Shown: piece by piece, positions 1-6,334 of the stretch
Position numbering within the stretch: the first letter of the stretch is position 1
Layout of the letters: every line of letters starts with the position of its first letter
Virus record (IMG/VR): IMGVR_UViG_3300021404_000005
Span: 99,510 to 163,509 of that record
DNA from: a virus
Direction: 5' to 3' (one strand)
DNA: 64,000 bases
Program-made: the position numbers and the translations under genes
Notes under the pieces: generated by a model
Told to the model about the DNA's origin: nothing
Seen by the model: only the letters and a program-made list of their open reading frames with translations
Databases searched by the model: none

Positions 1-161
1 GTAGCGGATATGCGTATACCACCATCAGTGTGACCCTGACTCAGAATTGGACGACTACGACCGGAGGTGCTTGCCCGTCTTACGGGCACGGCGCTCACCA
101 CAGCACGGCTCATGTCCACCTCGCCGTCAATGACCCGACCCTCAACCTGACCAAGTTCTAA
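1..161 (+). CDS. C-terminal end of an upstream gene (partial)
   Basis: An open frame runs in from the left edge (first full codon at base 3) and stops at TAA 159-161. The visible 52 residues are rich in Thr, Gly and His (ends NDPTLNLTKF) with no recognised motif. A beta-rich structural or tail-associated protein would fit the place next to the lysis genes, but this is a guess. A GGAATAAT motif begins 2 bases after the stop. Confidence 0.6.
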   Translation, partial: SGYAYTTISVTLTQNWTTTTGGACPSYGHGAHHSTAHVHLAVNDPTLNLTKF

Positions 162-162
162 C

Positions 163-203
163 GGAATAATTTCATGGCCCTGAGTGCTATACTCAGGGCC
201 ATG
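163..203 (+). promoter_or_regulatory. GGAATAAT motif and start-codon hairpin before the HNH gene
   Basis: GGAATAAT (164-171) is followed by a perfect 13-bp inverted repeat: CATGGCCCTGAGT at 173-185, 5-base loop, ACTCAGGGCCATG at 191-203. The 3' arm ends on the ATG of the HNH gene. There is no Shine-Dalgarno site. If AATAAT acts as a -10 box, the transcript would begin near G176 and carry a 10-bp hairpin abutting the AUG. The loop also holds TATACT, an alternative -10 box for a leaderless transcript. The same layout recurs at 966-1020 and 16198-16236. Confidence 0.6.
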
Positions 204-581
204 ACTATTCTCGTGATTCTTATCCTTTTGGCGGTAGGCGGGTACTGGTATTACCAGGCCCGCAGTGAGAGACTGAGACAGCAGCAGGCCATGAGGCGTC
301 TCTACAGAGGCCCAATACGCCGTGCCCGTCGTGCTGCCTACAGGCAGCGTAAGTCTACTCGCGGTGGACGTTACGTCTCCAAGGAGCTGCGTGCCGCCAT
401 CCTGCAACGAGACAACTTCACCTGCCAGCACTGCGGCATCAACCGACAGTCGCACCCAGACGTGCGCCTGGAGCTAGACCACATCACGCCTTATTCTTGG
501 GGCGGCAAGACCACTTACGCTAACCTTCAGGTTCTTTGCAGGCGGTGTAACCAACTAAAAGCGAATAAGTTCGCGGGGTAG
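201..581 (+). CDS. HNH endonuclease with N-terminal membrane anchor
   Basis: 126 residues. The first ~20 form one hydrophobic segment (ILVILILLAVGGYWYY), then a basic Arg-rich stretch, then a compact HNH domain: RDNFTCQHC, LELDHITPYSWGG and NLQVLCRRCNQLK carry the zinc cysteines and the His-Asn-His elements. HNH nucleases nick or cut DNA; free-standing phage copies are packaging helpers or homing-type enzymes. A membrane-anchored HNH protein is unusual. An ATG at 174 is in frame but lies in the hairpin arm and has no ribosome site, so 201 is preferred. The next gene starts 3 bases after the stop. Confidence 0.8.
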   Translation: MTILVILILLAVGGYWYYQARSERLRQQQAMRRLYRGPIRRARRAAYRQRKSTRGGRYVSKELRAAILQRDNFTCQHCGINRQSHPDVRLELDHITPYSWGGKTTYANLQVLCRRCNQLKANKFAG

Positions 582-584
582 TGA

Positions 585-971
585 ATGAAGAGTAAGCAGA
601 TACTACTAGGACTCGCCATAGGCGCAGTCGTAGTCGCGCTGATTCAGTTCTACCCTGCCTGGCAGCATTGGCTAGCTTTCGAAACCGGAAGCCAGAACTC
701 ACCCGGCACAGCTCATGACTACAATTACTGGTCGGGTTTCGGTAGTGTCTTCCCGTGGTCTATGGGAATGCTTGCGTCGCTTTGCACGCTCATCTGGGTG
801 CACACTAAGAAAGCTAACTGTCATACGCATAAATGCTTGCGTATCGGTAGTTATCCAGTCGGTGATTATAAGGTGTGTAAGAGGCACCACCTTGAAGCGA
901 CAGGTTCACATCCGACTATGGAACATCTTAGAGAGCATTATCATAGGAAGTTTTCACTTACCCAAGAATAG
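585..971 (+). CDS. Membrane protein with conserved Cys/His tail (lysis-region family)
   Basis: 128 residues with two membrane segments (about 6-24 and 53-70), the second preceded by DYNYWSGFGS. The cytosolic tail has CHTHKCLRIG and VCKRHH, a likely zinc site. Small actinophage membrane proteins with a WSGFGS segment and a CHxxxC...CxxHH tail are, from memory, often found near endolysins, so a holin or lysis-accessory role is reasonable but unproven. Its stop codon is part of the AAGAATAG motif that precedes the endolysin leader. Confidence 0.7.
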   Translation: MKSKQILLGLAIGAVVVALIQFYPAWQHWLAFETGSQNSPGTAHDYNYWSGFGSVFPWSMGMLASLCTLIWVHTKKANCHTHKCLRIGSYPVGDYKVCKRHHLEATGSHPTMEHLREHYHRKFSLTQE

Positions 972-1020
972 CTAAGCACGGTATCCTTTGAGTGAGCAGT
1001 CACACCTGGAGGATACCGTG
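966..1020 (+). promoter_or_regulatory. GAATAG motif and start-codon hairpin before the endolysin
   Basis: AAGAATAG (964-971) overlaps the upstream stop. CACGGTATCCT (977-987) is the exact reverse complement of AGGATACCGTG (1010-1020), which ends on the GTG start; a G-C pair at 976/1021 extends it. The 22-base loop and 3' arm include the ribosome site GGAGG, so a folded leader would hide both ribosome site and start codon. This suggests delayed endolysin translation. Confidence 0.6.
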
Positions 1021-2106
1021 CCTATCGTTCGCTCTCTTAAGACCCTCAAGACGAGGGTCGCATCGGCAGTATCGCCGCAGCTAGGCGCGCTTAAGGGCAC
1101 GCCTGTTATCTATATGGAAGATGCGGTTACTGTATCTGACCTACAACCAGGCTTTCCTGCCTACGCAGGCTACTACAACGGTACTTATGCCAACTTGACG
1201 GAGATGCGCGCACGATTCCCGCGTGCTTATATTGTAAGTGTCTCTCCGAACGGCGCTAACGGCGCTATGTGCATTGACATCGAGCCTGGCGACGCTGTGC
1301 CGGCTAACGCTCCCGGCTTCTGGCATAACTCTAGTCACGGTGGCGCTGTTAAGCCGTGGTTCTACGGCAGCGCTAGCTGGACTTCGTCCATTGTGAACGC
1401 TCTGACCTCAGCGGGAATTCCTCGCTCGTCTTACTTCATCTGGTCAGCGCACTACATCGGCGCGCATATCTGCGGTCCCGGTACGTGCGGTTATCCGCAG
1501 GCAGACGCTACTCAGTACGCCACTAACAATGCTTACGATACGTCTATCGTGCCGACGTACATGGTTGGCACCGGGCCTCTTCCCCCGCCGCAGGAGCCTA
1601 CCATACAGGAAGGTAGCACGAACAAGGCTGCTGTTGACAAGCTGCGAATTCTACTGGATTCTCACAACGCTCAGCTAGGCAATGCTGATGGTGGTCCGGA
1701 TGCGTTCGGTCCTACCGTCAAGAAGGCTGTACAGGAGTTCCAGTCAGTGAACAAGCTAGCAGCCGATGGTATCGTAGGACCTGCTACGTGGGGCGCTCTA
1801 GTAAACAAGAAGTCCAAGCCTATTCCGAACCCCACTCCCGCTCCCCCGGTTCCCCCGGTACCACCGACGCCTGCTCCGGCACAACTAACGGTATCTGATT
1901 ACGTAACAGCGACGATTAGCTGGGACGTAATTCCGGGTGCGACTAAGTACGTAGTACTGCTGTCACAGCAGGACGGTAAGGTTACTTCTCAGGTAGTTAG
2001 CACTAACGCTGCTCAGGTAAGCGTTCATCGTGAGTGGACTTACAAGGTAACTGTTCGCGCCGATGTTGTCGGCGCTAAGGCAGCCACCTACAGCCTCGTT
2101 GTCTAG
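1018..2106 (+). CDS. Endolysin: glycoside-hydrolase-like domain, PG-binding domain, FN3-like tail
   Basis: 362 residues from GTG 1018 (GGAGG upstream). Residues ~25-190 resemble DUF1906-type glycoside-hydrolase-like catalytic domains of actinophage lysins (VIYMEDAV, GAMCIDIEPGD, YFIWSAHYIG), with acidic residues in the D/E positions expected of a muramidase. Residues ~205-265 are a peptidoglycan-binding domain (VDKLRILLDSH, FGPTVKKAVQEFQ, ADGIVGPATWGAL). A Pro-rich linker leads to a fibronectin-III-like domain (ATISWDVIPGATKYVV). No signal peptide, so holin-dependent release is expected. It ends convergently with the next operon (4-base overlap). Confidence 0.85.
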   Translation: MPIVRSLKTLKTRVASAVSPQLGALKGTPVIYMEDAVTVSDLQPGFPAYAGYYNGTYANLTEMRARFPRAYIVSVSPNGANGAMCIDIEPGDAVPANAPGFWHNSSHGGAVKPWFYGSASWTSSIVNALTSAGIPRSSYFIWSAHYIGAHICGPGTCGYPQADATQYATNNAYDTSIVPTYMVGTGPLPPPQEPTIQEGSTNKAAVDKLRILLDSHNAQLGNADGGPDAFGPTVKKAVQEFQSVNKLAADGIVGPATWGALVNKKSKPIPNPTPAPPVPPVPPTPAPAQLTVSDYVTATISWDVIPGATKYVVLLSQQDGKVTSQVVSTNAAQVSVHREWTYKVTVRADVVGAKAATYSLVV

Positions 2107-2345
2107 TTGTAGCTTTCGTCCCAAAGAATTATGCGTCGTTTACTGCCTGTGCTTTCCTGCGAAGGGAAGGTACAGGCAGTAACGTTATTAGTGTGCTCAA
2201 AGATAGCTAGCTTAGTGTCATCTAGGTAGACTTCGGCCGTTACAGTTTCGTGTTCCTCACGCCATACTATGCGCCCCCTATTCCCGGCAACCATAGCGTA
2301 CAGCCGTTCCATGCAGCGCTTATCGCTGCTATTTAGCTTAACCAT
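2103..2345 (-). CDS. Hypothetical protein
   Basis: 80 residues, ATG start overlapping the upstream stop. The middle alternates in a beta pattern (RIVWREEHETVTAEVYLDDTKLAIFEH). Not recognised. Last gene of the leftward operon 2103-4421. Confidence 0.6.
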   Translation of the reverse strand: MVKLNSSDKRCMERLYAMVAGNRGRIVWREEHETVTAEVYLDDTKLAIFEHTNNVTACTFPSQESTGSKRRIILWDESYN

Positions 2346-2544
2346 TCATGACACCATGCAAGTCGATACCAAATTCGATAGCTGCATACTCAACCATATC
2401 GCGGACGCGCTCTAGAGCTTCCCAGCAGTCGTCTCCAAGCTTGTCTTGGAGCGCTCCGTGATACATCTGACTATTAATTAGTCGCCACGCTAGCCTAACG
2501 TCCCGCGCTGATTTGATAGGCGGGTTCTCGATATCGCTAGGCAT
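2338..2544 (-). CDS. Hypothetical protein
   Basis: 68 residues, helical by composition, with TAATG coupling to the preceding gene. Not recognised. Confidence 0.6.
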   Translation of the reverse strand: MPSDIENPPIKSARDVRLAWRLINSQMYHGALQDKLGDDCWEALERVRDMVEYAAIEFGIDLHGVMNG

Positions 2545-2783
2545 TAATCTTCGCTGTCCGGGTAAGGGCAGTGGTCAAGGGCGTTAGTTAGGTAGTCCTG
2601 CACTAGCTGGAAGTCGTCTTTAGCATCTATACAGCGCAAAGCAGCGTGGTACACGTCTTCAGGCAGGTCAGGAGGTAGGTCACTTAGCGCAAGCCCGTAG
2701 CTCATGACAAGTTCAGTGAAGTTTCCTTCCCAGTCAGCCTTTGAGGCCAGCTCGTAGCTGTTGCGGTATCCGTCAGTAGTCAT
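2544..2783 (-). CDS. Hypothetical acidic protein
   Basis: 79 residues (MTTDGYRNSYE...). The ATG at 2783 follows AGAAAGGAAG, so it is preferred over an in-frame ATG at 2813 inside the upstream gene. Acidic C-terminus. Not recognised. Confidence 0.6.
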   Translation of the reverse strand: MTTDGYRNSYELASKADWEGNFTELVMSYGLALSDLPPDLPEDVYHAALRCIDAKDDFQLVQDYLTNALDHCPYPDSED

Positions 2784-2910
2784 CGATGCACTCGCTTCCT
2801 TTCTCCGGGTCAACTTCTGAGCAGTTAGTGCAGATGGTCATGACCCCTTGTAGCGAACCAAAGTACTTCACGGGCACGTGACCTTCTGGATGAAATCCTG
2901 TTCCAGCCAC
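2773..2910 (-). CDS. Small CxxC protein
   Basis: 45 residues from GTG 2910, which shares one base with the stop of the MazG-like gene; GGAAGAGG lies just upstream. Contains ICTNCSEVDPEKGSEC, a half zinc-ribbon. It overlaps the next gene by 11 bases. Confidence 0.55.
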   Translation of the reverse strand: MAGTGFHPEGHVPVKYFGSLQGVMTICTNCSEVDPEKGSECIDDY

Positions 2911-3452
2911 TATATCCTCTTCCCGCCATTGCGATAGGCCCTAGTGGCGTTGTATTCCATCTTGCGCATGTAGTCCAGCTCAAGGTTAAGCTCGAACAAC
3001 TGCGCACAGGCATCTACCGTACCTAGCAGCAAGCCTAGGCCACGTCCTACTTCTCGTTCACCAGTAATCCTGTAGGACTCTGTTACAGCAGCAGCACAAG
3101 CATGCATGTCATTCAGGCAGCGGCTAACCATGTCGTACTCGTCTAGTGTGCCCATGTCCCAGGTGACGTAAGGAACAAGGTCGTGAGAAACAGGAACTTC
3201 GTAGCGTCCGATATTGTCCATAGTGCGAATGAAGACATCAGCCAGTTCAATACCGAATCCGTCAGGACCGCCAGACGGAGACTGGTAAGGGATGAAGCGA
3301 GCGTTCTTGTACGCTTGCCAGGCTTCCACAATCTCTGTGTGCACCAGCGCCATAGCCTCAGGAACCTGGACAACCATGTCGTCCCAGCCATGCTCGGCAC
3401 ACCAGTTTCTGACTTCATCCTTAATTTCAAGGAGGCGTATGGTCGTGAACAT
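2910..3452 (-). CDS. MazG-like nucleotide pyrophosphohydrolase
   Basis: 180 residues. All-alpha NTP pyrophosphatase signature: ALVHTEIVEAWQAYKN supplies the ExxE metal ligands and GIELADVFIRTMD the second E/D pair. The C-terminal KMEYNATRAYRNGGKRI also fits the family. Such enzymes hydrolyse (d)NTPs or alarmones; phage copies are thought to adjust nucleotide or ppGpp pools. TAATG coupling to the upstream gene. A second, different MazG-like gene lies at 12484-12921. Confidence 0.75.
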   Translation of the reverse strand: MFTTIRLLEIKDEVRNWCAEHGWDDMVVQVPEAMALVHTEIVEAWQAYKNARFIPYQSPSGGPDGFGIELADVFIRTMDNIGRYEVPVSHDLVPYVTWDMGTLDEYDMVSRCLNDMHACAAAVTESYRITGEREVGRGLGLLLGTVDACAQLFELNLELDYMRKMEYNATRAYRNGGKRI

Positions 3453-3637
3453 TACAGCCCCAGCTCTCTCAGAATCTTGTCGGCAAAATCCAGCGTCTCG
3501 CGTGTGTACTCACCGACAGGTACCCACGTATCTACATTAAACCATCCGTCATCGACAATATATTCCTGAACCCTGACAGTTCCTTTGTTAACGAACGCGC
3601 GGTAGCGTCCATCTTCAGATTCCCAGTCAGCACTCAC
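3452..3637 (-). CDS. Hypothetical protein
   Basis: 61 residues from GTG 3637 with GGAG upstream. Beta-rich (RYRAFVNKGTVRVQEYIV) then a helix. Not recognised. Confidence 0.6.
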   Translation of the reverse strand: MSADWESEDGRYRAFVNKGTVRVQEYIVDDGWFNVDTWVPVGEYTRETLDFADKILRELGL

Positions 3638-3646
3638 TGATGTCTC

Positions 3647-3793
3647 CTACTGATTCCTGTAGGCTTCTGCGAAGCACTCGTAGTCTGCTTGAGTAACTTT
3701 GCCGTCTGGGAGCGGGCCGAAACGAGCCACTACCCACTGAACGAACTCGGGATATTGTACGGTTAGGTCTTTCCAGGTTACGTTAGCACTCAT
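3647..3793 (-). CDS. Hypothetical protein
   Basis: 48 residues (MSANVTWKDLTVQYPEF...). The ATG follows GGAAGGAAG and overlaps the upstream gene by 4 bases. The chain ends KVTQADYECFAEAYRNQ. Not recognised. Confidence 0.6.
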   Translation of the reverse strand: MSANVTWKDLTVQYPEFVQWVVARFGPLPDGKVTQADYECFAEAYRNQ

Positions 3794-3915
3794 AGTGTCT
3801 TCCTTCCTGCGGTCTTAAAATAGTGACGGGCCATGACCTTTTCTTTAAGCCTCATAGGTAGTAGCCAGAACCACCACGATTCCATGTACGCAAAGCTGTC
3901 CTTTTTCTTAGGCAT
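3790..3915 (-). CDS. Small basic Trp-rich protein
   Basis: 41 residues: Lys-rich start, a SWWFWLLPM segment, then a basic tail. ATGA overlap downstream and an 8-base overlap with the release-factor-like gene. Possibly membrane-associated through the aromatic segment. Confidence 0.5.
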   Translation of the reverse strand: MPKKKDSFAYMESWWFWLLPMRLKEKVMARHYFKTAGRKTL

Positions 3916-4261
3916 CGTCCACCACCTTCCACTGCTTGCCGTCCTTTATCTCCACGCGAAGGTTCTTGTCCTGCATGTCTTTATCTACGCGCTGCTCGGG
4001 AGACTGACCGCGATACCACAGTTGCCTGTTGACCCACAGCTTGAACAAAGCATGCTCTGTCATGCGTCGGAATGCACGTCGCTTGTTCATTAGCTGGGAG
4101 CGCTCTTCTCGCGACTCGCCACGTGCTCCGGACGGGTGATGGATGATTCTGATGCCTGTGTTACTAGTGTTCTGATGTTGCCCACCGGGACCTCCGGCAG
4201 AGAAGTCTTGGACCTCACAGTCTTTAAGGGTCACAGAGAACACATGTTCTTTCTTAGGCAT
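3908..4261 (-). CDS. Peptide chain release factor-like (RF-1 domain, GGQ) protein
   Basis: 117 residues. Residues ~18-95 are an RF-1 catalytic domain: SAGGPGGQHQNTSNTGIRI holds the universal GGQ that triggers peptidyl-tRNA hydrolysis, followed by HHPSGARGESREERSQ. Stop-codon-reading domains 1 and 2 of RF1/RF2 are absent, so it resembles stand-alone rescue factors such as ArfB/YaeJ or PrfH-type proteins, although the basic ribosome-entry tail of ArfB is not obvious. It may rescue stalled ribosomes late in infection. Starts inside the upstream gene's last codons. Confidence 0.8.
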   Translation of the reverse strand: MPKKEHVFSVTLKDCEVQDFSAGGPGGQHQNTSNTGIRIIHHPSGARGESREERSQLMNKRRAFRRMTEHALFKLWVNRQLWYRGQSPEQRVDKDMQDKNLRVEIKDGKQWKVVDDA

Positions 4262-4421
4262 GCTTATCGCTTTCGCCGTCTTTGTAGCCTATTTCGTAAG
4301 CGTCACCTAGCACGTCCATCAGTGCAATAGGTATTCCCTTGTGCTGAGTTTTCTGCCACTTCTTGCACAGCTCCCAGACAATAGTGTCCCGCCGCCGCTC
4401 GTACTCAGTCTTCATGTCCAT
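4254..4421 (-). CDS. Hypothetical protein, first gene of leftward operon
   Basis: 55 residues (MDMKTEYERRRDTIVWELC...), helical and charged, 8-base overlap with the release-factor-like gene. A second ATG at 4415 is possible. Divergent from 4452 across only 30 bases. Confidence 0.6.
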   Translation of the reverse strand: MDMKTEYERRRDTIVWELCKKWQKTQHKGIPIALMDVLGDAYEIGYKDGESDKHA

Positions 4422-4451
4422 ACTAACGCTGAGCCATGGTACGATATTCCT
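4422..4451. promoter_or_regulatory. Compact divergent promoter region
   Basis: 30 bases separate divergent starts. On the plus strand TACGAT/GATATT lies 6-12 bases before ATG 4452 with no ribosome site, suggesting a leaderless transcript. On the minus strand TAGGAATATC resembles the recurring GGAATANT motif. Confidence 0.4.
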
Positions 4452-4709
4452 ATGAACGAACTAATTCTTCGCCTTAAGGCCCTGTTCCTCGGAGTCGAGA
4501 AGACCGCCAAGGCCGACGAGCAAATCGTCGCCAACATCGTTGCCAAGGACCGCGTGGCCGTTCTCACTGCCCTTCAGGCAGCGGAGGACGCTGCTATCGC
4601 TGCCGTCAAGGCAGACACCCCCGAAGTAGAGGCACTGGTTAAGACGGCTGTCAAGGACGTTGTAGACGCCCTGCTGGCCAAGCTCCCCACCATCCTCACC
4701 ACCATCTAG
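4452..4709 (+). CDS. Ala-rich helical protein
   Basis: 85 residues; almost entirely amphipathic helix (VAVLTALQAAEDAAIAAVKA). No ribosome site before the ATG. Composition suggests a coiled-coil or oligomerising protein. An in-frame ATG at 4341 would extend into the divergent gene and is rejected. Confidence 0.65.
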   Translation: MNELILRLKALFLGVEKTAKADEQIVANIVAKDRVAVLTALQAAEDAAIAAVKADTPEVEALVKTAVKDVVDALLAKLPTILTTI

Positions 4710-4740
4710 TTCACTGCCGCGCATGAGGTAGGCTAGGGAC

Positions 4741-5136
4741 ATGAACGAGAACTTCGGGCAGGTCCCCGGTGCTTACTCGCCGGAAGAGATGATGGCTCTC
4801 GAAGGCTATACGCCAGAGAGACTAGAGTCATTCCGTGAAAAGGCCAAGACAGATATTGAAGAGGCGCACCGCGCTAGGCTTAAGGACAAGCTGCATTCTC
4901 AAAAGCCTGTAGTGCTGGCAGAAGAAGAGAAGAAGCTTCGGAACGTAACTGTTTTGCTAGGTAACGGCAAGCTGGTTACGTTCCGTAAGGTAGCTGACCT
5001 TGACTTCGGTTCCAAGAACGATGAGGGATTCAGCACTCTGTTCTTTCTTGACGCAGACGATAACGTCATTGCTCAGTTCGAGCCTACGACGTGGGCGGCG
5101 TACTACTTCACAGACCATTGCCAGGGAATACAGTAA
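4741..5136 (+). CDS. Hypothetical protein
   Basis: 131 residues: charged helical N-terminal half, then a beta-type segment (RNVTVLLGNGKLVTFRKVADLDF). TAGGCT lies exactly 6 bases before the ATG with no ribosome site, the layout of an actinobacterial leaderless promoter. The GGGAATAC motif lies in its last codons. Confidence 0.65.
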   Translation: MNENFGQVPGAYSPEEMMALEGYTPERLESFREKAKTDIEEAHRARLKDKLHSQKPVVLAEEEKKLRNVTVLLGNGKLVTFRKVADLDFGSKNDEGFSTLFFLDADDNVIAQFEPTTWAAYYFTDHCQGIQ

Positions 5137-5159
5137 GCCGCGAGAGTGTTATCGTTGTC
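5121..5159 (+). promoter_or_regulatory. GGGAATACAG motif and short leader
   Basis: GGGAATACAG (5123-5132) sits in the last codons of the upstream gene, with 27 bases to ATG 5160. No clear Shine-Dalgarno site and no strong hairpin. Confidence 0.35.
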
Positions 5160-5303
5160 ATGACTGTGCAGCAGCTACTCACCCAGCTCACCGGACTCGG
5201 CTTGGGCGGTCTTGACGAGAGCGATTCTCAAGTCGTGTTCAAGGACGGCACTCCGTTGACCGCGGTAGCTACAGACCTTACAGGTAAGGTAATCCTGTCA
5301 TGA
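5160..5303 (+). CDS. Hypothetical small protein
   Basis: 47 residues (MTVQQLLTQLTGLGLGG...). ATG 5160 chosen because an earlier in-frame ATG lies within the upstream gene. ATGA overlap with the next gene. Not recognised. Confidence 0.55.
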   Translation: MTVQQLLTQLTGLGLGGLDESDSQVVFKDGTPLTAVATDLTGKVILS

Positions 5304-5512
5304 AGTGGACTGAACGTGAGCGGCAAGTACGAGACGGGGAACGACTGTACAAGCTCACAGCGCTAAACGAGGAAATGTACGGTATCACCGGCGCTAGTGA
5401 CCTGGCTGCTACGGACTACTATCTCCTGGAGGCGCTTATCGAGAAAGCTTTCAGCCAAGGTGAGGCGTTCGGTTATGACGAGGGATGGGCAGACGCTCCG
5501 GATGGGTGGTAA
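5300..5512 (+). CDS. Hypothetical protein
   Basis: 70 residues ending in an acidic, Gly-rich FGYDEGWADAPDGW tail. Predicted helical, translationally coupled by ATGA overlap. Not recognised. Confidence 0.6.
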   Translation: MKWTERERQVRDGERLYKLTALNEEMYGITGASDLAATDYYLLEALIEKAFSQGEAFGYDEGWADAPDGW

Positions 5513-5514
5513 TC

Positions 5515-5673
5515 ATGTACCTGCGTTATGCATTGTTTAGTTTTGCCGCACTTATCTGTGCGCTGTCAACACTCATCAGTATCGTGAAGCAAGATAACTC
5601 AGCTATACGAGCTATTACTACTGTGCTGAACTTGTTCATCATTTGGCTGCTAATTTGGGGCGCGTTGTCCTGA
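5515..5673 (+). CDS. Small membrane protein, two segments
   Basis: 52 residues from ATG 5515. Two hydrophobic helices (about 4-24 and 35-52) separated by a short polar loop. Overlaps the next start by one base. Confidence 0.55.
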   Translation: MYLRYALFSFAALICALSTLISIVKQDNSAIRAITTVLNLFIIWLLIWGALS

Positions 5674-5798
5674 TGTTTACGCCAGAGCCTTACGACGTGT
5701 GCACCTGCGGGCATCCGCGTTCGTCTCATGGGTCTTCCACCGTAGATACCGAGAGTAGCTGTTTCAAGTGCGGGTGCTGGGGGTTTGAAGAGCAATGA
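5673..5798 (+). CDS. Zinc-ribbon microprotein
   Basis: 41 residues with CTCGHPRSSH and CFKCGCWGF, a CxC..H/CxxC zinc-binding pattern common in actinophage small proteins. ATG overlaps the upstream stop (TGATG); ATGA overlap downstream. Confidence 0.6.
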   Translation: MFTPEPYDVCTCGHPRSSHGSSTVDTESSCFKCGCWGFEEQ

Positions 5799-5938
5799 CC
5801 GAGTTGCGAGTATACATTTGTGATTACAATCTTCAACGGCCGGACGGCACATGGGGCCCTTGCAAGCAGGAAGCTGATTACGAACTAGCCTGGTGCAGCG
5901 CGAAGATACACGTTTGCCGTGACCACTGGAGTAATTGA
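5795..5938 (+). CDS. Cys-containing small protein
   Basis: 47 residues with YICDYN, GPCKQE, AWCSAKIHVCRDHW, four Cys and two His that could form a zinc site. The last codons overlap the next ATG. Confidence 0.55.
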   Translation: MTELRVYICDYNLQRPDGTWGPCKQEADYELAWCSAKIHVCRDHWSN

Positions 5939-6150
5939 TGACGGCTCACTTTGAGATAGGGACTCCTGTTGAAATAGGCACTCCCGGCATGTGCCAGCGT
6001 CCTGTTTACTGGCCCAGCAGTAACACCAGCTACCCGTGCGGGCAGCCGGGAACGCTTCAGCGCGACCCTTTTACCGGTGAAATCTGGAATAGCGAAGACT
6101 ACGTGTACTTCTGTGACTACCATTTCTCGGAGCGCGCAGATGATATATAA
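5938..6150 (+). CDS. Small Cys/His protein
   Basis: 70 residues. CQRPVY, YPCGQPG and YFCDYHF suggest a zinc-binding fold like the preceding small protein. TGATG coupling. Confidence 0.6.
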   Translation: MTAHFEIGTPVEIGTPGMCQRPVYWPSSNTSYPCGQPGTLQRDPFTGEIWNSEDYVYFCDYHFSERADDI

Positions 6151-6334
6151 CCACGATGGCAAGCTTAAGCTAGTCGGCCGCTATCTAGCCACTAACGAGA
6201 AGTACGAGCAGTTCGTTACTGACGATGCCGATGAGCTGCATGCGTGGGTGAACGCACAGCAAGGTCCCTGCCACATGCAGGATATCGAATTCTACCTAGG
6301 CCCTATCCTAGAGGATATGAACCGTGGAAGTTGA
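6140..6334 (+). CDS. Hypothetical protein
   Basis: 64 residues from ATG 6140 inside the preceding gene's end. Mixed alpha/beta (LKLVGRYLATNEKYEQFVT). An upstream in-frame ATG (6077) would overlap fully and is rejected. Overlaps the metallo-hydrolase gene by 11 bases. Confidence 0.55.
   Translation: MIYNHDGKLKLVGRYLATNEKYEQFVTDDADELHAWVNAQQGPCHMQDIEFYLGPILEDMNRGS

Noticed and set aside
988-1017. TTG start for the endolysin 10 codons upstream
   Set aside because: No ribosome site; those codons lie in the hairpin loop, while GTG 1018 has GGAGG at good spacing.
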